A stretch of 64,000 nt of DNA from Streptomyces venezuelae (GTDB lineage: Bacteria > Actinomycetota > Actinomycetes > Streptomycetales > Streptomycetaceae). The stretch spans positions 1,698,001 to 1,762,000 of the forward strand of contig NZ_CP029193.1 in the NCBI RefSeq assembly GCF_008642355.1, read 5' to 3'. Shown one piece after another: positions 43,363 to 52,699 of this stretch; the first letter of the stretch is position 1, and each line of letters begins with the position of its first letter. Below the pieces are notes generated by a model, which did not search any database, was not told the DNA's origin, and saw only the letters and a list, made by a program, of their open reading frames with translations. A program made the translations under genes and the position numbers.

Positions 43363-43725
43363 CCGTGCCTCCTCATGGGAAGTGCGCTCTGGACTTCTCA
43401 TGATCACCCCTCTCGGGCTTCCTGGCCACCCATTCGACAAGGTCCGTACGGCGGGGTTCGTCCCCTCGGGGACGGACATCACGAGCGGAGTGAACGATTC
43501 CGCGCGGCGTTCCGCGCGCGAGGGAGCGCGCGGAACAGCGAATCCCCAGGTCAGCGCCGTGACCATCGCCAAGGCGCGCCTTGTCGCAGCTCAGCGCGGA
43601 AATCCGTGTATGCCACACCTCGGTACGAGGCGGGCTCACACAGATGAGGGATCACGGATCGGCCGAATGATCCATACCCAGTGGATCAGTCATTCGATCA
43701 AGCAGGGTGGACGGCGCGGAGGGTC
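43363..43725 (-). other. 363 bp leader/promoter region of gbn
   Basis: No gene is supported here. The region separates the ABC-F stop from the gbn start on the same strand, so gbn needs its own promoter in it. It contains five clustered GATC sites near its far end (43650-43699), one more at 43402-43405 just upstream of the ribosome binding site, and a palindromic TTCCGCGCGGCG-like stretch around 43495. Its length suggests a regulated leader. Confidence 0.6.
43650..43699. promoter_or_regulatory. Cluster of five GATC sites in the gbn promoter region
   Basis: GATC occurs at 43650-43653, 43657-43660, 43669-43672, 43684-43687 and 43696-43699. The spacings between starts are 7, 12, 15 and 12 bp. 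Five sites in 50 bp is far above the one per few hundred bases expected. Since Gbn binds GATC, this is a natural site for autoregulation. Confidence 0.65.
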
Positions 43726-45324
43726 TCAGGCGAGGGCCACGAGGTCTGCGTAGTCCTGGCCCCACAGGTCCTCGACGCCGTCGGGCAGCAGGATGATGCG
43801 CTCCGGCTGGAGCGCCTCGACGGCGCCCTCGTCGTGCGTGACGAGGACGACGGCTCCCTTGTAGGTGCGCAGCGCGCCGAGGATCTCCTCGCGGCTGGCC
43901 GGGTCGAGGTTGTTCGTGGGCTCGTCGAGGAGGAGGACGTTGGCCGAGGAGACGACGAGGGTCGCGAGCGCGAGCCGGGTCTTCTCGCCGCCGGAGAGCA
44001 CACCGGCGGGCTTGTCGACGTCGTCTCCGGAGAAGAGGAACGAGCCGAGCGTCTTGCGCACCTCGACGAGGTCGAGGTCGGGGGCGGCGGAGCGCATGTT
44101 CTCCAGGACCGTGCGCTCGGGGTCGAGGGTCTCGTGCTCCTGCGCGTAGTACCCGAGCTTCAGGCCGTGCCCCTCGATGACCTGGCCGGTGTCGGGCTTC
44201 TCGGCGCCGCCGAGGAGCCGGAGCAGCGTGGTCTTGCCCGCGCCGTTGAGGCCGAGGATGACGACGCGCGAGCCCTTGTCGATGGCGAGGTCGACGTCGG
44301 TGAAGATCTCCAGCGAGCCGTACGACTTCGAGAGACCCTCGGCCATCAGCGGGGTCTTGCCGCACGGCGCGGGCTCGGGGAAGCGCAGCTTGGCGACCTT
44401 GTCGCTCTGGCGCACGGCCTCCAGGCCCGCGAGGAGCTTGTCGGCGCGTTTGGCCATGTTCTGGGCGGCGACGGTCTTGGTGGCCTTGGCGCGCATCTTG
44501 TCGGCCTGCGAGTGCAGCGTCGCGGCCTTCTTCTCGGCGTTCTGGCGCTCGCGCTTGCGGCGCTTCTCGTCGGACTCGCGCTGCTGCTGGTAGAGCTTCC
44601 AGCCCATGTTGTAGACGTCGATCTGGGCGCGGTTGGCGTCCAGGTAGAAGACCTTGTTCACGACCGTCTCGACGAGGTCGACGTCGTGGGAGATCACGAT
44701 GAAGCCGCCGCGGTACGTCTTCAGGTAGTCCCGCAGCCAGACGATCGAGTCGGCGTCGAGGTGGTTGGTCGGCTCGTCGAGGAGGAGCGTGTCGGCGTCC
44801 GAGAACAGGATGCGGGCCAGCTCGATACGGCGGCGCTGACCACCGGAGAGCGTGTGCAGGGGCTGGCCGAGCACGCGGTCCGGGAGGTTGAGCGCGGCGG
44901 CGATGGTGGCGGCCTCGGCCTCGGCGGCGTACCCGCCCTTGGTGAGGAACTCCGTCTCCTGGCGCTCGTACTGCTTGAGGGCCTTCTCGCGGGTGGCGCC
45001 CGAGCCGTTCGCGATGCGCTGCTCGTTCTCGCGCATCTTGCGGATCAGTACGTCGAGCCCGCGCGCGGAGAGGATGCGGTTGCGGGCGAGCACGTCGAGG
45101 TCGCCGGTGCGGGGGTCCTGCGGGAGGTAGCCGACCTCTCCGGAGCGGGAGATGGTGCCGCCCGCGGGCATGCCCTCACCCGCCAGGCACTTCGTGAGGG
45201 TGGTCTTGCCCGCGCCGTTGCGGCCGACGAGGCCGATGCGGTCGCCCTTCGCGATGCGGAAGGTGGCGTTCTCGATGAGGATGCGGGCGCCGGCGCGCAG
45301 CTCGATGCCGGAAGCGGTGATCAC
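43726..45324 (-). CDS. ABC-F family ATPase (ribosome-associated type)
   Basis: A 532-residue protein with two ABC ATPase domains and no membrane segment. It has Walker A GRNGAGKTT (first domain) and GLNGAGKTT (second), signatures LSGGQ and LSGGE, and a charged linker of about 80 residues (SDEKRRKRERQNAEKKAAT). This is the ABC-F layout. Members act on the ribosome E-site as translation factors (EttA/Uup-like) or antibiotic protection proteins. No resistance subtype can be assigned. The GTG at 45324 is preceded by AGGAG. The gene is upstream of gbn. Confidence 0.92.
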   Translation of the reverse strand: MITASGIELRAGARILIENATFRIAKGDRIGLVGRNGAGKTTLTKCLAGEGMPAGGTISRSGEVGYLPQDPRTGDLDVLARNRILSARGLDVLIRKMRENEQRIANGSGATREKALKQYERQETEFLTKGGYAAEAEAATIAAALNLPDRVLGQPLHTLSGGQRRRIELARILFSDADTLLLDEPTNHLDADSIVWLRDYLKTYRGGFIVISHDVDLVETVVNKVFYLDANRAQIDVYNMGWKLYQQQRESDEKRRKRERQNAEKKAATLHSQADKMRAKATKTVAAQNMAKRADKLLAGLEAVRQSDKVAKLRFPEPAPCGKTPLMAEGLSKSYGSLEIFTDVDLAIDKGSRVVILGLNGAGKTTLLRLLGGAEKPDTGQVIEGHGLKLGYYAQEHETLDPERTVLENMRSAAPDLDLVEVRKTLGSFLFSGDDVDKPAGVLSGGEKTRLALATLVVSSANVLLLDEPTNNLDPASREEILGALRTYKGAVVLVTHDEGAVEALQPERIILLPDGVEDLWGQDYADLVALA

Positions 45325-45445
45325 GGGGTTCTCCTGAAACAGAGTGGACGGCGAGAGGGACGACTGAGGTGCTCAGGACCGGTGTCTATGCCGTCCAACT
45401 GAGGAGAGGTGCTGCCATGACAGCCAGTCTAACGGGCCGTCGCAA

Positions 45446-46201
45446 CTAGTTTTCCGGGCTCCCGGCGCCGCCGGGGCTCCGCCGCAGGTCGCCGTTGCCC
45501 AGCGGGGTGCGGCCCGGAACGATTCTGCCGTAGTCGTCCACGGCGACGACCTGCGCGGTCCAGGCGGCGGCCGGGCCCGTGCAGGGCTGGGCGACCAGGA
45601 GCGCCCCGCCCCGGCGGACGGAGCGTGCCGGTTCGAAGGAGCAGCCGGTCTTCGCGGGCAGCACCCAGCGCAGGTCGCCGTCCGCCGTGCGGTAGGCGGC
45701 GATGCGGTGCGGGGTGACGACGGCGAGCATGCCGGCGTCCGGGGTGAGCGGCTGGAGGACCCCGGCGCCCGCTCGGGCGGCCGGGGTGCGCAGCCAGTCG
45801 GCGCTCGCGGGGACGGCGCGGTGCCAGCGCACGGAGCCTCCGTCGGCCCGCGCGGTGTCGGTGACCAGGCCGTCGCTCCAGAGCGTGAAGGCGTGGCCGG
45901 GCGCGGGCAGGAGGGTGACGGGACGGCGTCCCGCGCGGGTGTACGTCCAGCGCGGGGCGCCGCTCTCCTTGTCGTACGCCTGGACGGCTCGGTCCGTCGC
46001 GCGAAGGGCGGGTTCCCGGCCGGGCCGCGCGTCGTCCACGCGTGCGTGGACGGTGAGGCGGTCTCCGTAGGGCGCGGGCCGCGAGTGGTGCGCGGCGGTG
46101 ATGAGGGGCAGGGCGAGCACGGCGAGGGCGACGGGCAGGGCGATGCGCGTGCCCCGGCGGGCCGGGGCGTGGCCCGTCGCGTCGAGCGGCAGAGCGGCCA
46201 T
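45446..46201 (-). CDS. Membrane-anchored PQQ-propeller-like protein
   Basis: A 251-residue protein. One N-terminal membrane segment (IALPVALAVLALPLITAAHH) follows a short basic tail. The outer part contains blade-like repeats with Trp motifs (GAPRWTYTRAG, GSVRWHRAV, GDLRWVLP), suggesting a partial PQQ-like beta-propeller with four or so repeats. Function unknown. The ATG at 46201 is preferred (GGGGG upstream) over an earlier ATG at 46228. It is divergent from the zinc peptidase gene. Confidence 0.68.
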   Translation of the reverse strand: MAALPLDATGHAPARRGTRIALPVALAVLALPLITAAHHSRPAPYGDRLTVHARVDDARPGREPALRATDRAVQAYDKESGAPRWTYTRAGRRPVTLLPAPGHAFTLWSDGLVTDTARADGGSVRWHRAVPASADWLRTPAARAGAGVLQPLTPDAGMLAVVTPHRIAAYRTADGDLRWVLPAKTGCSFEPARSVRRGGALLVAQPCTGPAAAWTAQVVAVDDYGRIVPGRTPLGNGDLRRSPGGAGSPEN

Positions 46202-46428
46202 GACGCCCCCTTCGGTACCCCTGCCCATGGATCAGGCGCAGAGCGTAGCCGCGGGCTCAGGGGGTACCTGCCGTGCGGCGGGGCGACACGGCGTGAGGGG
46301 TGCTCCGTGTCCCCCGTTCGGACCTTCCTCCGGGGCTCGGCGGGGGCGGGCGTATCAGGATGAAGTGGCCGGTGGTCCGGCGCGGGACGGCGGGTGCCGT
46401 TCCGGATGCGCGGCAGAGGGGTACGCCC

Positions 46429-47319
46429 ATGCAGTTCGACGACGACGCCGACCTGGACACCTCGGAGGTGCAGGATGTGCGCGGCAGTCGGATCCCCGGC
46501 GGCCGGGCGACGGTGGGCGGAGGCATCGCCGGCCTGATCGCCCTGCTCCTGGGGCTCTTCTTCGGGGTCGGCCCCGACCAGCTGGGGCTCTCCTCCGGCA
46601 ACGACGAGCCCGCGGCGACCTCGTCGTCCCTGGCGCAGGTGCAGCAGACCTGCCACAAGGGGCGGGACGCGAACAGCAAGGAGGACTGCCGCATCGTGGC
46701 GGTGGTCAACAGCGTGCAGGACTTCTGGCGGCCCGAGTTCCAGCGCCGGGAGGGCACGTACTCCCCCGCGCGGACCATCCTGTTCACGGGCCGCGTGGGC
46801 ACCGCGTGCGGCGCCGCCACGTCGGCGGTCGGCCCGTTCTACTGCCCCGGTGACCGGAAGGTCTATCTGGACCTGGACTTCTTCGACGACCTGCGGACCA
46901 AGTTCGGGTCGAGCGGCGGGCCCTTCGCGCAGGCGTACGTCGTGGCGCACGAGTACGGGCACCACGTGCAGAACCTGATGGGTACGCTGCAGCGCTCCCA
47001 GGACGGCCGCACGGGCCGGGACAGCAACGCCGTGAAGGTGGAGCTGCAGGCCGACTGCTACGCCGGGGTGTGGGCGCGGCACGCGACGCGCAGCCCGGAC
47101 GATCGCACGGGCAGGCCGCTGATCAGCAGCCTCGACGACAACGACATCCGCGACGGCCTGGACGCGGCGGCCGCGGTGGGCGACGACCGGATCCAGGAGA
47201 AGTTCCAGGGCCGGGTCACGCCGGAGTCCTGGACGCACGGCTCGGCCCAGCAGCGGCAGCAGTGGTTCTACGAGGGGTACCGCACCGGCGACATGGGCCG
47301 GTGCGACACGTTCCGCTGA
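46429..47319 (+). CDS. YpfJ-type neutral zinc metallopeptidase
   Basis: A 296-residue membrane-anchored peptidase. One transmembrane helix (about residues 30-48, [17 protein letters not shown]) is followed by an extracytoplasmic domain with the zinc motif HEYGHH (residues 174-179) and a downstream QADCYAG, where Glu/Asp may be the third ligand. Four cysteines occur outside. This is the neutral zinc metallopeptidase family of unknown substrate. The ATG at 46429 follows AGAGGGG. It lies 28 bp from the convergent unknown gene. Confidence 0.88.
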   Translation: MQFDDDADLDTSEVQDVRGSRIPGGRATVGGGIAGLIALLLGLFFGVGPDQLGLSSGNDEPAATSSSLAQVQQTCHKGRDANSKEDCRIVAVVNSVQDFWRPEFQRREGTYSPARTILFTGRVGTACGAATSAVGPFYCPGDRKVYLDLDFFDDLRTKFGSSGGPFAQAYVVAHEYGHHVQNLMGTLQRSQDGRTGRDSNAVKVELQADCYAGVWARHATRSPDDRTGRPLISSLDDNDIRDGLDAAAAVGDDRIQEKFQGRVTPESWTHGSAQQRQQWFYEGYRTGDMGRCDTFR

Positions 47320-47347
47320 GGCATCCGCGGCTTCGGAGCGCTGCGGC

Positions 47348-48799
47348 TCACTCGCCGCCGGTGTGGACCTGGAAGGCCGCCCGGCGCACGGCCTTGGCGA
47401 GCGCCGGGTCGGGGTGGGCCGCGGCGAGGGCGACGAGGACCTGCACGGTGCGGGGGTGCCCGACGCGGCGGACCTCGTCGAGGAGGGCGGGGACGGTGGG
47501 CTGGACCGCCGACTCCAGGTGCCGGACGAGGAGATCGGCCTCTCCGTGGTCGGCGACGGCCGCCGCGGTGTCGACCCAGAGCCAGGTGGACTCCTCGCGG
47601 GTGAGCACGAGATGGACGTCCTCGGGGTCGGCGCCTTCCTGCTCGGCGAGCCACAGCAGCGCGTAGGGGCGCAGGGAGGACTCCTCGACGACGGCCCTGA
47701 CGTCCGGCTCGGCCGGTGCGCCGACGACGCGCAGCGCCTCGAAGGCGAGGCCGCGCAGGAGGGCGTCCTCGCCACGTGCGGCGGTGAGGAGGTCGGTGAC
47801 GGCGCTGCCGACGGGGCGCGCGGCGAGCCAGGCGCGGTATTCGGCGCGGGCCGCGTTGGGGCGCAGGCGTGCGCAGCCGCGCAGCATGTCCTCGGCGGAC
47901 TGCTCGAAGTGCCCGGCGGGGCTCTGCGCGGCGACGCAGATCTGTTCGAGCTTGACCCAGACCGCCCAGCTGCCGAGCGGGGTGAGCGTCGCCTGTCCTT
48001 CGGCGCAGGTGAGCGCTCCCACGGCGGCGAGGCCGTGCAGGGCCCAGTCGAGGAGGGCGGGGAGCGGGGCGTCCCGCGGGGCCTCGGCGGGGGTCTCCGG
48101 CTCGGGCCCGTCGGCGATCTCGCAGCGTTCGGTGCGCAGTTCCGTGACGCGCTGGTCGAGGAGGTCGAGGAGCTGCGGCACGGGCACGGGGCCCGCCGAC
48201 AGCTGGAGGAGGGACAGGACCTGCGGCATGGCCTCGACGGTCTCGGCGACGGCCGCGGGGGCCAGGTCGTCGGGCGCGGGGTGGGCGAGCGACCAGGCGT
48301 CGAAGAGGGCGACCCAGCCGCGCAGTACGGCGGTGTCGTCGCGGTCCCACACGCGCAGCCGCCAGCCGGGGCGTGCGCTGTCGCCGTGCACCTCGATGAG
48401 GCCGGAGAGGCGGGCGGTGTCCCAGTCGGCGCGGACCTGAGCGGGGGTCAGTCCCAGTTCGGCGGCGGCCCGTTCGGCGGTGGCGTCGGAGAGGGTGCCC
48501 TTTCCGTCGGGGGTCGCCCCGGTGCCGCCGGGGCCGGGGCGGAGGGCCGCGTCGGCCCAGCGGGCGACGCGTGCGGCGGCGGCGAGGACGGCTCGTGCGC
48601 CCCGCGCGAGCTCCGCGGGAGCGGGCGTGCCCTCCGGCGGACGGGGGGCGGGACGGCGCGTGCGGCGGTTGCCCATCGCGCCGGGCGCGGCGGACAGGGG
48701 CCGTGCTGGGTCGCGCCGGGCCTCTCCTCGCTCTTCGGCCCTCTGGCGGGGCGCGCGGACAAGTCGGAGCCTGGAGTCGCGCGGGGTACGGGACGTCAC
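47348..48799 (-). CDS. Large unknown cytoplasmic protein with helical-repeat-like C-terminus
   Basis: A 483-residue protein of unknown function. The N-terminus is Arg/Pro-rich, a middle region contains a winged-helix-like segment (LSDATAERAAAELGLTPAQV), and the last ~160 residues are short repeated helices reminiscent of HEAT repeats (ALLRGLAFEALRVVGAP, LVRHLESAVQPTVPALL, VRRVGHPRTVQVLVALAAAH). The start is uncertain: GTG at 48799 is used, while an ATG at 48676 (MGNRRTRR) or a longer frame from 48850 are possible. No family recognised. Confidence 0.6.
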   Translation of the reverse strand: MTSRTPRDSRLRLVRAPRQRAEERGEARRDPARPLSAAPGAMGNRRTRRPAPRPPEGTPAPAELARGARAVLAAAARVARWADAALRPGPGGTGATPDGKGTLSDATAERAAAELGLTPAQVRADWDTARLSGLIEVHGDSARPGWRLRVWDRDDTAVLRGWVALFDAWSLAHPAPDDLAPAAVAETVEAMPQVLSLLQLSAGPVPVPQLLDLLDQRVTELRTERCEIADGPEPETPAEAPRDAPLPALLDWALHGLAAVGALTCAEGQATLTPLGSWAVWVKLEQICVAAQSPAGHFEQSAEDMLRGCARLRPNAARAEYRAWLAARPVGSAVTDLLTAARGEDALLRGLAFEALRVVGAPAEPDVRAVVEESSLRPYALLWLAEQEGADPEDVHLVLTREESTWLWVDTAAAVADHGEADLLVRHLESAVQPTVPALLDEVRRVGHPRTVQVLVALAAAHPDPALAKAVRRAAFQVHTGGE

Positions 48800-48899
48800 A
48801 GGAGCAGTCTTCCTGTTGACGGTCCGAAAACCCAAACGGAATGGCGGCACGGGCCTTCGAAGGCGATGCGCGGATGTCGCGCGTCGAGGGTTCCGAAGG

Positions 48900-50036
48900 T
48901 CAGATCAGCGGGGTGAGGAAGCGGCGCAGCACCTCTTCGTAGGCCGCGGGGTCCGCGTTCCACATGGCGCCGTGCGGCGCGTCCGGTACGGGGTGCAACG
49001 TGACCAGGTCCGGGCGCCGTTCGGCCATCCTGAGGGAGTAGACCCAGGGGGCGACGGCGTCGTCGGGGCCGTGCACGACGAGGGTGGGGACCTGCAGGGC
49101 GTCGGGTCCCGCGGACGCCAGGATGCGGTCGCCGCGCAGGCCCGTGCGCCCCTGTGCCGCACGGACCGCAAGCGGAAGGAGGGGTCCCGGGGTGCGGCGG
49201 GCGCCGGCGAGGGCCTTCAGGGTGACCTCCCAGTTCAGTACCGGCGAGTCGAGAACGAGGCCGCTGATGCGGTCGCGGAGCGCCGAGTGCGCCGCGGCGT
49301 GCAGGCACATGGCGGCGCCGGTGGACCAGCCGTGCAGGACGACGCGCTCGGCGCCGTTGCGCACGGCGTGGCGGATGGCGGCGTCCAGGTCGCGCCACTC
49401 GGTCTCGCCGAGGTGGCCGAGGCCGTCCGGGGAGCGGGGCGCGCCGAGGTCGCCGCGGTAGGCGAGGTCGAGGACGGGGATGCGCAGGCGGTTGAGGAAG
49501 TCCATGACGACCATGGGGTGCTCGCGGGTGGTGCCGAGGCCGTGCACCGTGATGACCCAGGTGTCCCGGGTGGCGGGCACGAACCAGGCGGGGAGGCCGC
49601 CGAGTTCACCGGGGACGACGACGTCGGAGTGTTCGAGGCCGAGTGCGGTGCGCGGGTCGCCGATGTGGACCTGGGGCGTGAGCCGGACGCGGGCGCCGGG
49701 CTCCAGGGTGCCGTGGGTGACGGCTTCGAGGCGGCGCACGACGGTGTCGGCCTCGTGCGGGGCGGAGTCCAGGACGGGTCCGACGATGGCGTGGGTGCCG
49801 TTGCCGCTGAGGCCGTACGTGCCGGGGCGCAGGCTCGCCAGGGCGCGGGTGAGGCTGACCTGGCCCGCGGCCGTGGCGTGCACGGTGAGGCGCGGCTCGG
49901 TGGGCAGGGGCCGGCCGGCGGGCGCCCTGAGGGCGGCGTCGCTGGCGAAACGGCCCGCCGCGATGGCGGCCGCGGCCGTCCCCAGGGCGGCTGTTACTGC
50001 GGTGACGGCCGCTGCCGTCGCTTTGGCTGGGCGCAC
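48900..50036 (-). CDS. Alpha/beta hydrolase fold protein
   Basis: A 378-residue protein with an N-terminal hydrophobic anchor or signal (about residues 8-28). The hydrolase core has VITVHGLGTTREHPMV (oxyanion loop), the nucleophile elbow HGWSTGAAM (GxSxG, Ser about residue 240), VHGPDDAVAPW with the catalytic Asp, and DAPHGAMW with the catalytic His. The first 130 residues contain an unusual extension before the fold. An esterase or peptidase function is likely. The substrate is unknown. Confidence 0.82.
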   Translation of the reverse strand: MRPAKATAAAVTAVTAALGTAAAAIAAGRFASDAALRAPAGRPLPTEPRLTVHATAAGQVSLTRALASLRPGTYGLSGNGTHAIVGPVLDSAPHEADTVVRRLEAVTHGTLEPGARVRLTPQVHIGDPRTALGLEHSDVVVPGELGGLPAWFVPATRDTWVITVHGLGTTREHPMVVMDFLNRLRIPVLDLAYRGDLGAPRSPDGLGHLGETEWRDLDAAIRHAVRNGAERVVLHGWSTGAAMCLHAAAHSALRDRISGLVLDSPVLNWEVTLKALAGARRTPGPLLPLAVRAAQGRTGLRGDRILASAGPDALQVPTLVVHGPDDAVAPWVYSLRMAERRPDLVTLHPVPDAPHGAMWNADPAAYEEVLRRFLTPLI

Positions 50037-50046
50037 CGTCCCAGTG

Positions 50047-50769
50047 TTATGGGCGGAGGGCTTCGGGGCCAGTGGGCGGCGTCCCTGGGGTGACCGGATC
50101 GCCGCGGTGCTGTCCGTACCCCTTCAGCCGCTCTTCCGCTTCGCTCAGCTGGGAGGGGGACAGGAGGGCCGGGGCGTGGCCGGGGACCGCGGCGGCGGTG
50201 AGCCAGAGGCGGGACATCCATTCCAGCTGGGCCGTCCGGTCGTACGCCTGGGAGAGGGTGTCTCCGTACGTGACCGTTCCGTGGTTCTGGAGGAGGCAGC
50301 CCGTGCGGTCGCGCAGGGCTCCGAGCATGTTCCGGGCCAGCTCCTCCGTTCCGTACAGCGCGTAGGGCGCGACGCGGGGCGGGCCGCCGAGGATGCCGGC
50401 CATGTAGTGGACCGCGGGGAGCTCGGGGACCAGCATCGAGACGGCGGTGGCGTGCACGGCGTGGGTGTGGACGACGGCGCCCGCGGAGGTGTTGCGGTAG
50501 ATCGCGAGGTGCATGGGCAGCTCGCTGGTGGGTGAGAGGTCGCCGAGGAGCTGTCGTCCTTCGAGGTCGACGCCGACCGCGTCCCGCGGTCGCAGACGGT
50601 CGTAGGGCACTCCGCTCGGGGTGACGAGGACGGTGCCGCCGACCCGTACCGAGACGTTGCCCGATGTGCCGACGACCAGGCCGTCCGTGACCGTCCTGCG
50701 AGCCGTGTCGACCAGCTCGTCCCAGGCCTGCGCGACGGCGTCCCCGTCTCCGTGCTGCTGCTCAGTCAT
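50047..50769 (-). CDS. Class II aldolase/adducin family protein
   Basis: A 240-residue member of the class II (zinc) aldolase family. GTSGNVSVR (phosphate-binding), VTPSGVPYDRL, the metal ligands HTHAVHA and the downstream H in QNHGTV form the fuculose/rhamnulose-phosphate aldolase pattern. It may cleave a sugar phosphate to dihydroxyacetone phosphate plus an aldehyde. No sugar kinase or isomerase is beside it. The ATG start is at 50769, ten bases upstream of the alpha/beta hydrolase gene in the same direction. Confidence 0.85.
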   Translation of the reverse strand: MTEQQHGDGDAVAQAWDELVDTARRTVTDGLVVGTSGNVSVRVGGTVLVTPSGVPYDRLRPRDAVGVDLEGRQLLGDLSPTSELPMHLAIYRNTSAGAVVHTHAVHATAVSMLVPELPAVHYMAGILGGPPRVAPYALYGTEELARNMLGALRDRTGCLLQNHGTVTYGDTLSQAYDRTAQLEWMSRLWLTAAAVPGHAPALLSPSQLSEAEERLKGYGQHRGDPVTPGTPPTGPEALRP

Positions 50770-51083
50770 GCGGCGATCCTGCCAGCCGCCCGTCGGACAC
50801 CGGGGGGCGCGGGACGCGGGGTGATCAGTATCTCTTCGGCGGGCTTGTCGGACTGTTCGAAGCGGTGCGTCGCGGGGGCGGCCACCGGATGGCGGAGGCC
50901 GACACTCCGGCCGGTTTGCGGGCCCCCGGCCCCCGCTCCTTACGATCGCTGTCGAACGCCGGGAAGGGACGAGGTGGCGGGACTCCGCTTCGAGTCACCG
51001 CACCGCCCGGCCCAGTTCACTTTCCGTTCACCCGGAATGCCTACGTTCAACTCGCCACTGACGTCCAACAGAAGCCTGGGTAA
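50770..51083. other. 314 bp divergent region upstream of the phosphate transporter gene
   Basis: This gap separates the class II aldolase gene from pitH2 and contains no supported gene. The right third (51015-51050) carries GTTCAC-type direct repeats. The left part shows no notable motif. Confidence 0.7.
51015..51036 (+). promoter_or_regulatory. PHO-box-like direct repeat (PhoP binding site)
   Basis: GTTCACTTTCC (51015-51025) and GTTCACCCGGA (51026-51036) are two contiguous 11 bp units matching the PhoP direct-repeat consensus (GTTCACC-like). A further GTTCAA occurs at 51045-51050 but out of phase. Phosphate-responsive control by PhoP is known for pitH2 in S. coelicolor. Confidence 0.75.
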
Positions 51084-52379
51084 ATGGAACACATCACGCT
51101 TCTCCTCGGGATCGTGATCGTCACCGCTCTCGTGTTCGATTTCACGAACGGTTTCCACGACACTGCCAACGCGATGGCGACGACCATCTCGACCGGCGCT
51201 CTGAAGCCCAAGACGGCGGTGGCCATGTCCGCCGTGCTCAACCTCGTCGGTGCCTTCCTCTCGGTGGAAGTCGCCAAGACGATCTCCGGCGGCATCGTCA
51301 ACGAGGACGGCCTCAAGACAGAGGTCATCTTCGCCGCGCTCGTCGGCGCGATTCTCTGGAACCTCCTGACCTGGCTGGTCGGCCTGCCCTCCAGTTCCTC
51401 CCACGCGCTCTTCGGCGGCCTCATCGGCGCCGCGGTCATGTCGATGGGCTGGTCGTCGATCAACGGCGGCACCGTCGTCACCAAGATCCTGATCCCGGCC
51501 CTCGCCGCGCCGCTCGTGGCGGGTGTCGCCGCGATGCTGGCCACGCGCCTGACGTACCGGATCGGCCGCAACACCGACACCAAGGCCACCGCCAAGGGCT
51601 ACCGCGTGGGCCAGATCGCCTCCGCGGGCCTCGTCTCGCTGGCGCACGGCACCAACGACGCGCAGAAGACCATGGGCATCATCACGCTCGCCCTGGTCAC
51701 CGGCGGTGTCCTCAACCCCGGCGCGAACCCCCCGATGTGGGTCATCGTCTCCGCCGGTGTCGCCATCGCGCTCGGCACCTACCTCGGCGGCTGGCGCATC
51801 ATCCGCACCATGGGCAAGGGCCTGACCGACCTCCAGCCGCAGCAGGGCTTCGCCGCCCAGACCAGCGCCGCGACGGTCATCCTCGCCTCCTCGCACCTGG
51901 GCTTCTCGCTCTCCACCACCCAGTCCTGCTCCGGCGCCGTGATGGGCGCGGGCCTCGGCCGCAAGGGCGGCGTCGTCCGCTGGTCGACCGCGACCCGCAT
52001 GTTCGTCGCGTGGGGTCTGACCCTGCCGGCCGCCGGTCTGGTCGGCGCGGGCGCCGAGTTCCTCACCAAGCAGGGCCCCTGGGGCATCGCGGCCACGGCC
52101 GCGCTCCTCGTCGGCGGCTCCGCCGTCATCTGGGTGCTCTCGCGGCGCAACGCCATCGACCACACCAACGTCACCGACGACGAGGTCCGCACGGACGGGG
52201 GCGTACCGGCCGAGCCCATCGGCGTCGTGACCACCGCGATCGCCGCCGTCACGCCGCCCCCCGCGGGCACCCTGGCCGCCTCGCCCGTCCCGGACACGTC
52301 CGTCAAGGCCGGCGTCTCGGCCCCGACCACGACCACGACCGGCGCCATGGCGGACCCCGCCCGGCCCGCGACGGTGTAA
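51084..52379 (+). CDS. pitH2: Low-affinity inorganic phosphate transporter (PiT family)
   Basis: A 431-residue membrane protein with about ten helices. DFTNGFHDTANAMATTI and LAHGTNDAQKTMGI, the two family signatures with conserved Asn-Asp, identify the PiT family. It takes up phosphate, probably as a metal-phosphate complex with protons. A Thr/Pro-rich cytoplasmic tail (about residues 360-431) follows the last helix. The gene lies 48 bp after PHO-box-like repeats and twelve bp before a small membrane protein gene, which matches the organisation of pitH2 (SCO1845-type) as I recall it. Confidence 0.92.
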   Translation: MEHITLLLGIVIVTALVFDFTNGFHDTANAMATTISTGALKPKTAVAMSAVLNLVGAFLSVEVAKTISGGIVNEDGLKTEVIFAALVGAILWNLLTWLVGLPSSSSHALFGGLIGAAVMSMGWSSINGGTVVTKILIPALAAPLVAGVAAMLATRLTYRIGRNTDTKATAKGYRVGQIASAGLVSLAHGTNDAQKTMGIITLALVTGGVLNPGANPPMWVIVSAGVAIALGTYLGGWRIIRTMGKGLTDLQPQQGFAAQTSAATVILASSHLGFSLSTTQSCSGAVMGAGLGRKGGVVRWSTATRMFVAWGLTLPAAGLVGAGAEFLTKQGPWGIAATAALLVGGSAVIWVLSRRNAIDHTNVTDDEVRTDGGVPAEPIGVVTTAIAAVTPPPAGTLAASPVPDTSVKAGVSAPTTTTTGAMADPARPATV

Positions 52380-52391
52380 GGACAGACCAGC

Positions 52392-52616
52392 ATGAACATC
52401 GACTGGGCAGCTCTCGGCTCCGTCTTCGGCGTCAGCCTCGCGGTGACGGTCGCCCTCGTGGGCCTCTTCACCCTCGGCATCGTCGGCCTCTCCCAGCAGG
52501 AGAAGGCGACCGCCGCCTCCGGCGGTTCGGCGGCCGTGGCGCGCACCGGCGCGTACGCGTGCTTCGCGCTGTGCGCGGCGGCCGTGGCGTACGGGATCTA
52601 TCTGATCGTCGCCTGA
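52392..52616 (+). CDS. Small membrane protein downstream of pitH2
   Basis: A 74-residue protein with two hydrophobic helices (SVFGVSLAVTVALVGLFTLGIVGL and TGAYACFALCAAAVAYGIYLIVA) separated by a short polar loop. It follows pitH2 by twelve bp and probably shares its transcript and phosphate regulation. A role as an accessory subunit of the transporter is likely but untested. The ATG at 52392 is the first good start after the pitH2 stop. Confidence 0.82.
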   Translation: MNIDWAALGSVFGVSLAVTVALVGLFTLGIVGLSQQEKATAASGGSAAVARTGAYACFALCAAAVAYGIYLIVA

Positions 52617-52630
52617 CGGCAAGGTTTCCC

Positions 52631-52669
52631 GGAGGGGTGCGGAGCGTACGAAACGCTCCGCACCCCTCC
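52631..52669 (+). terminator. Terminator of the pitH2 operon
   Basis: A 17 bp perfect stem (52631-52647 with 52653-52669) and an ACGAA loop, starting 14 bases after the small membrane protein gene. It insulates the phosphate operon from the cobalamin riboswitch downstream. Confidence 0.85.
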
Positions 52670-52699
52670 TGTGTGTGGGCCCCAACACACTCTCCCGTC

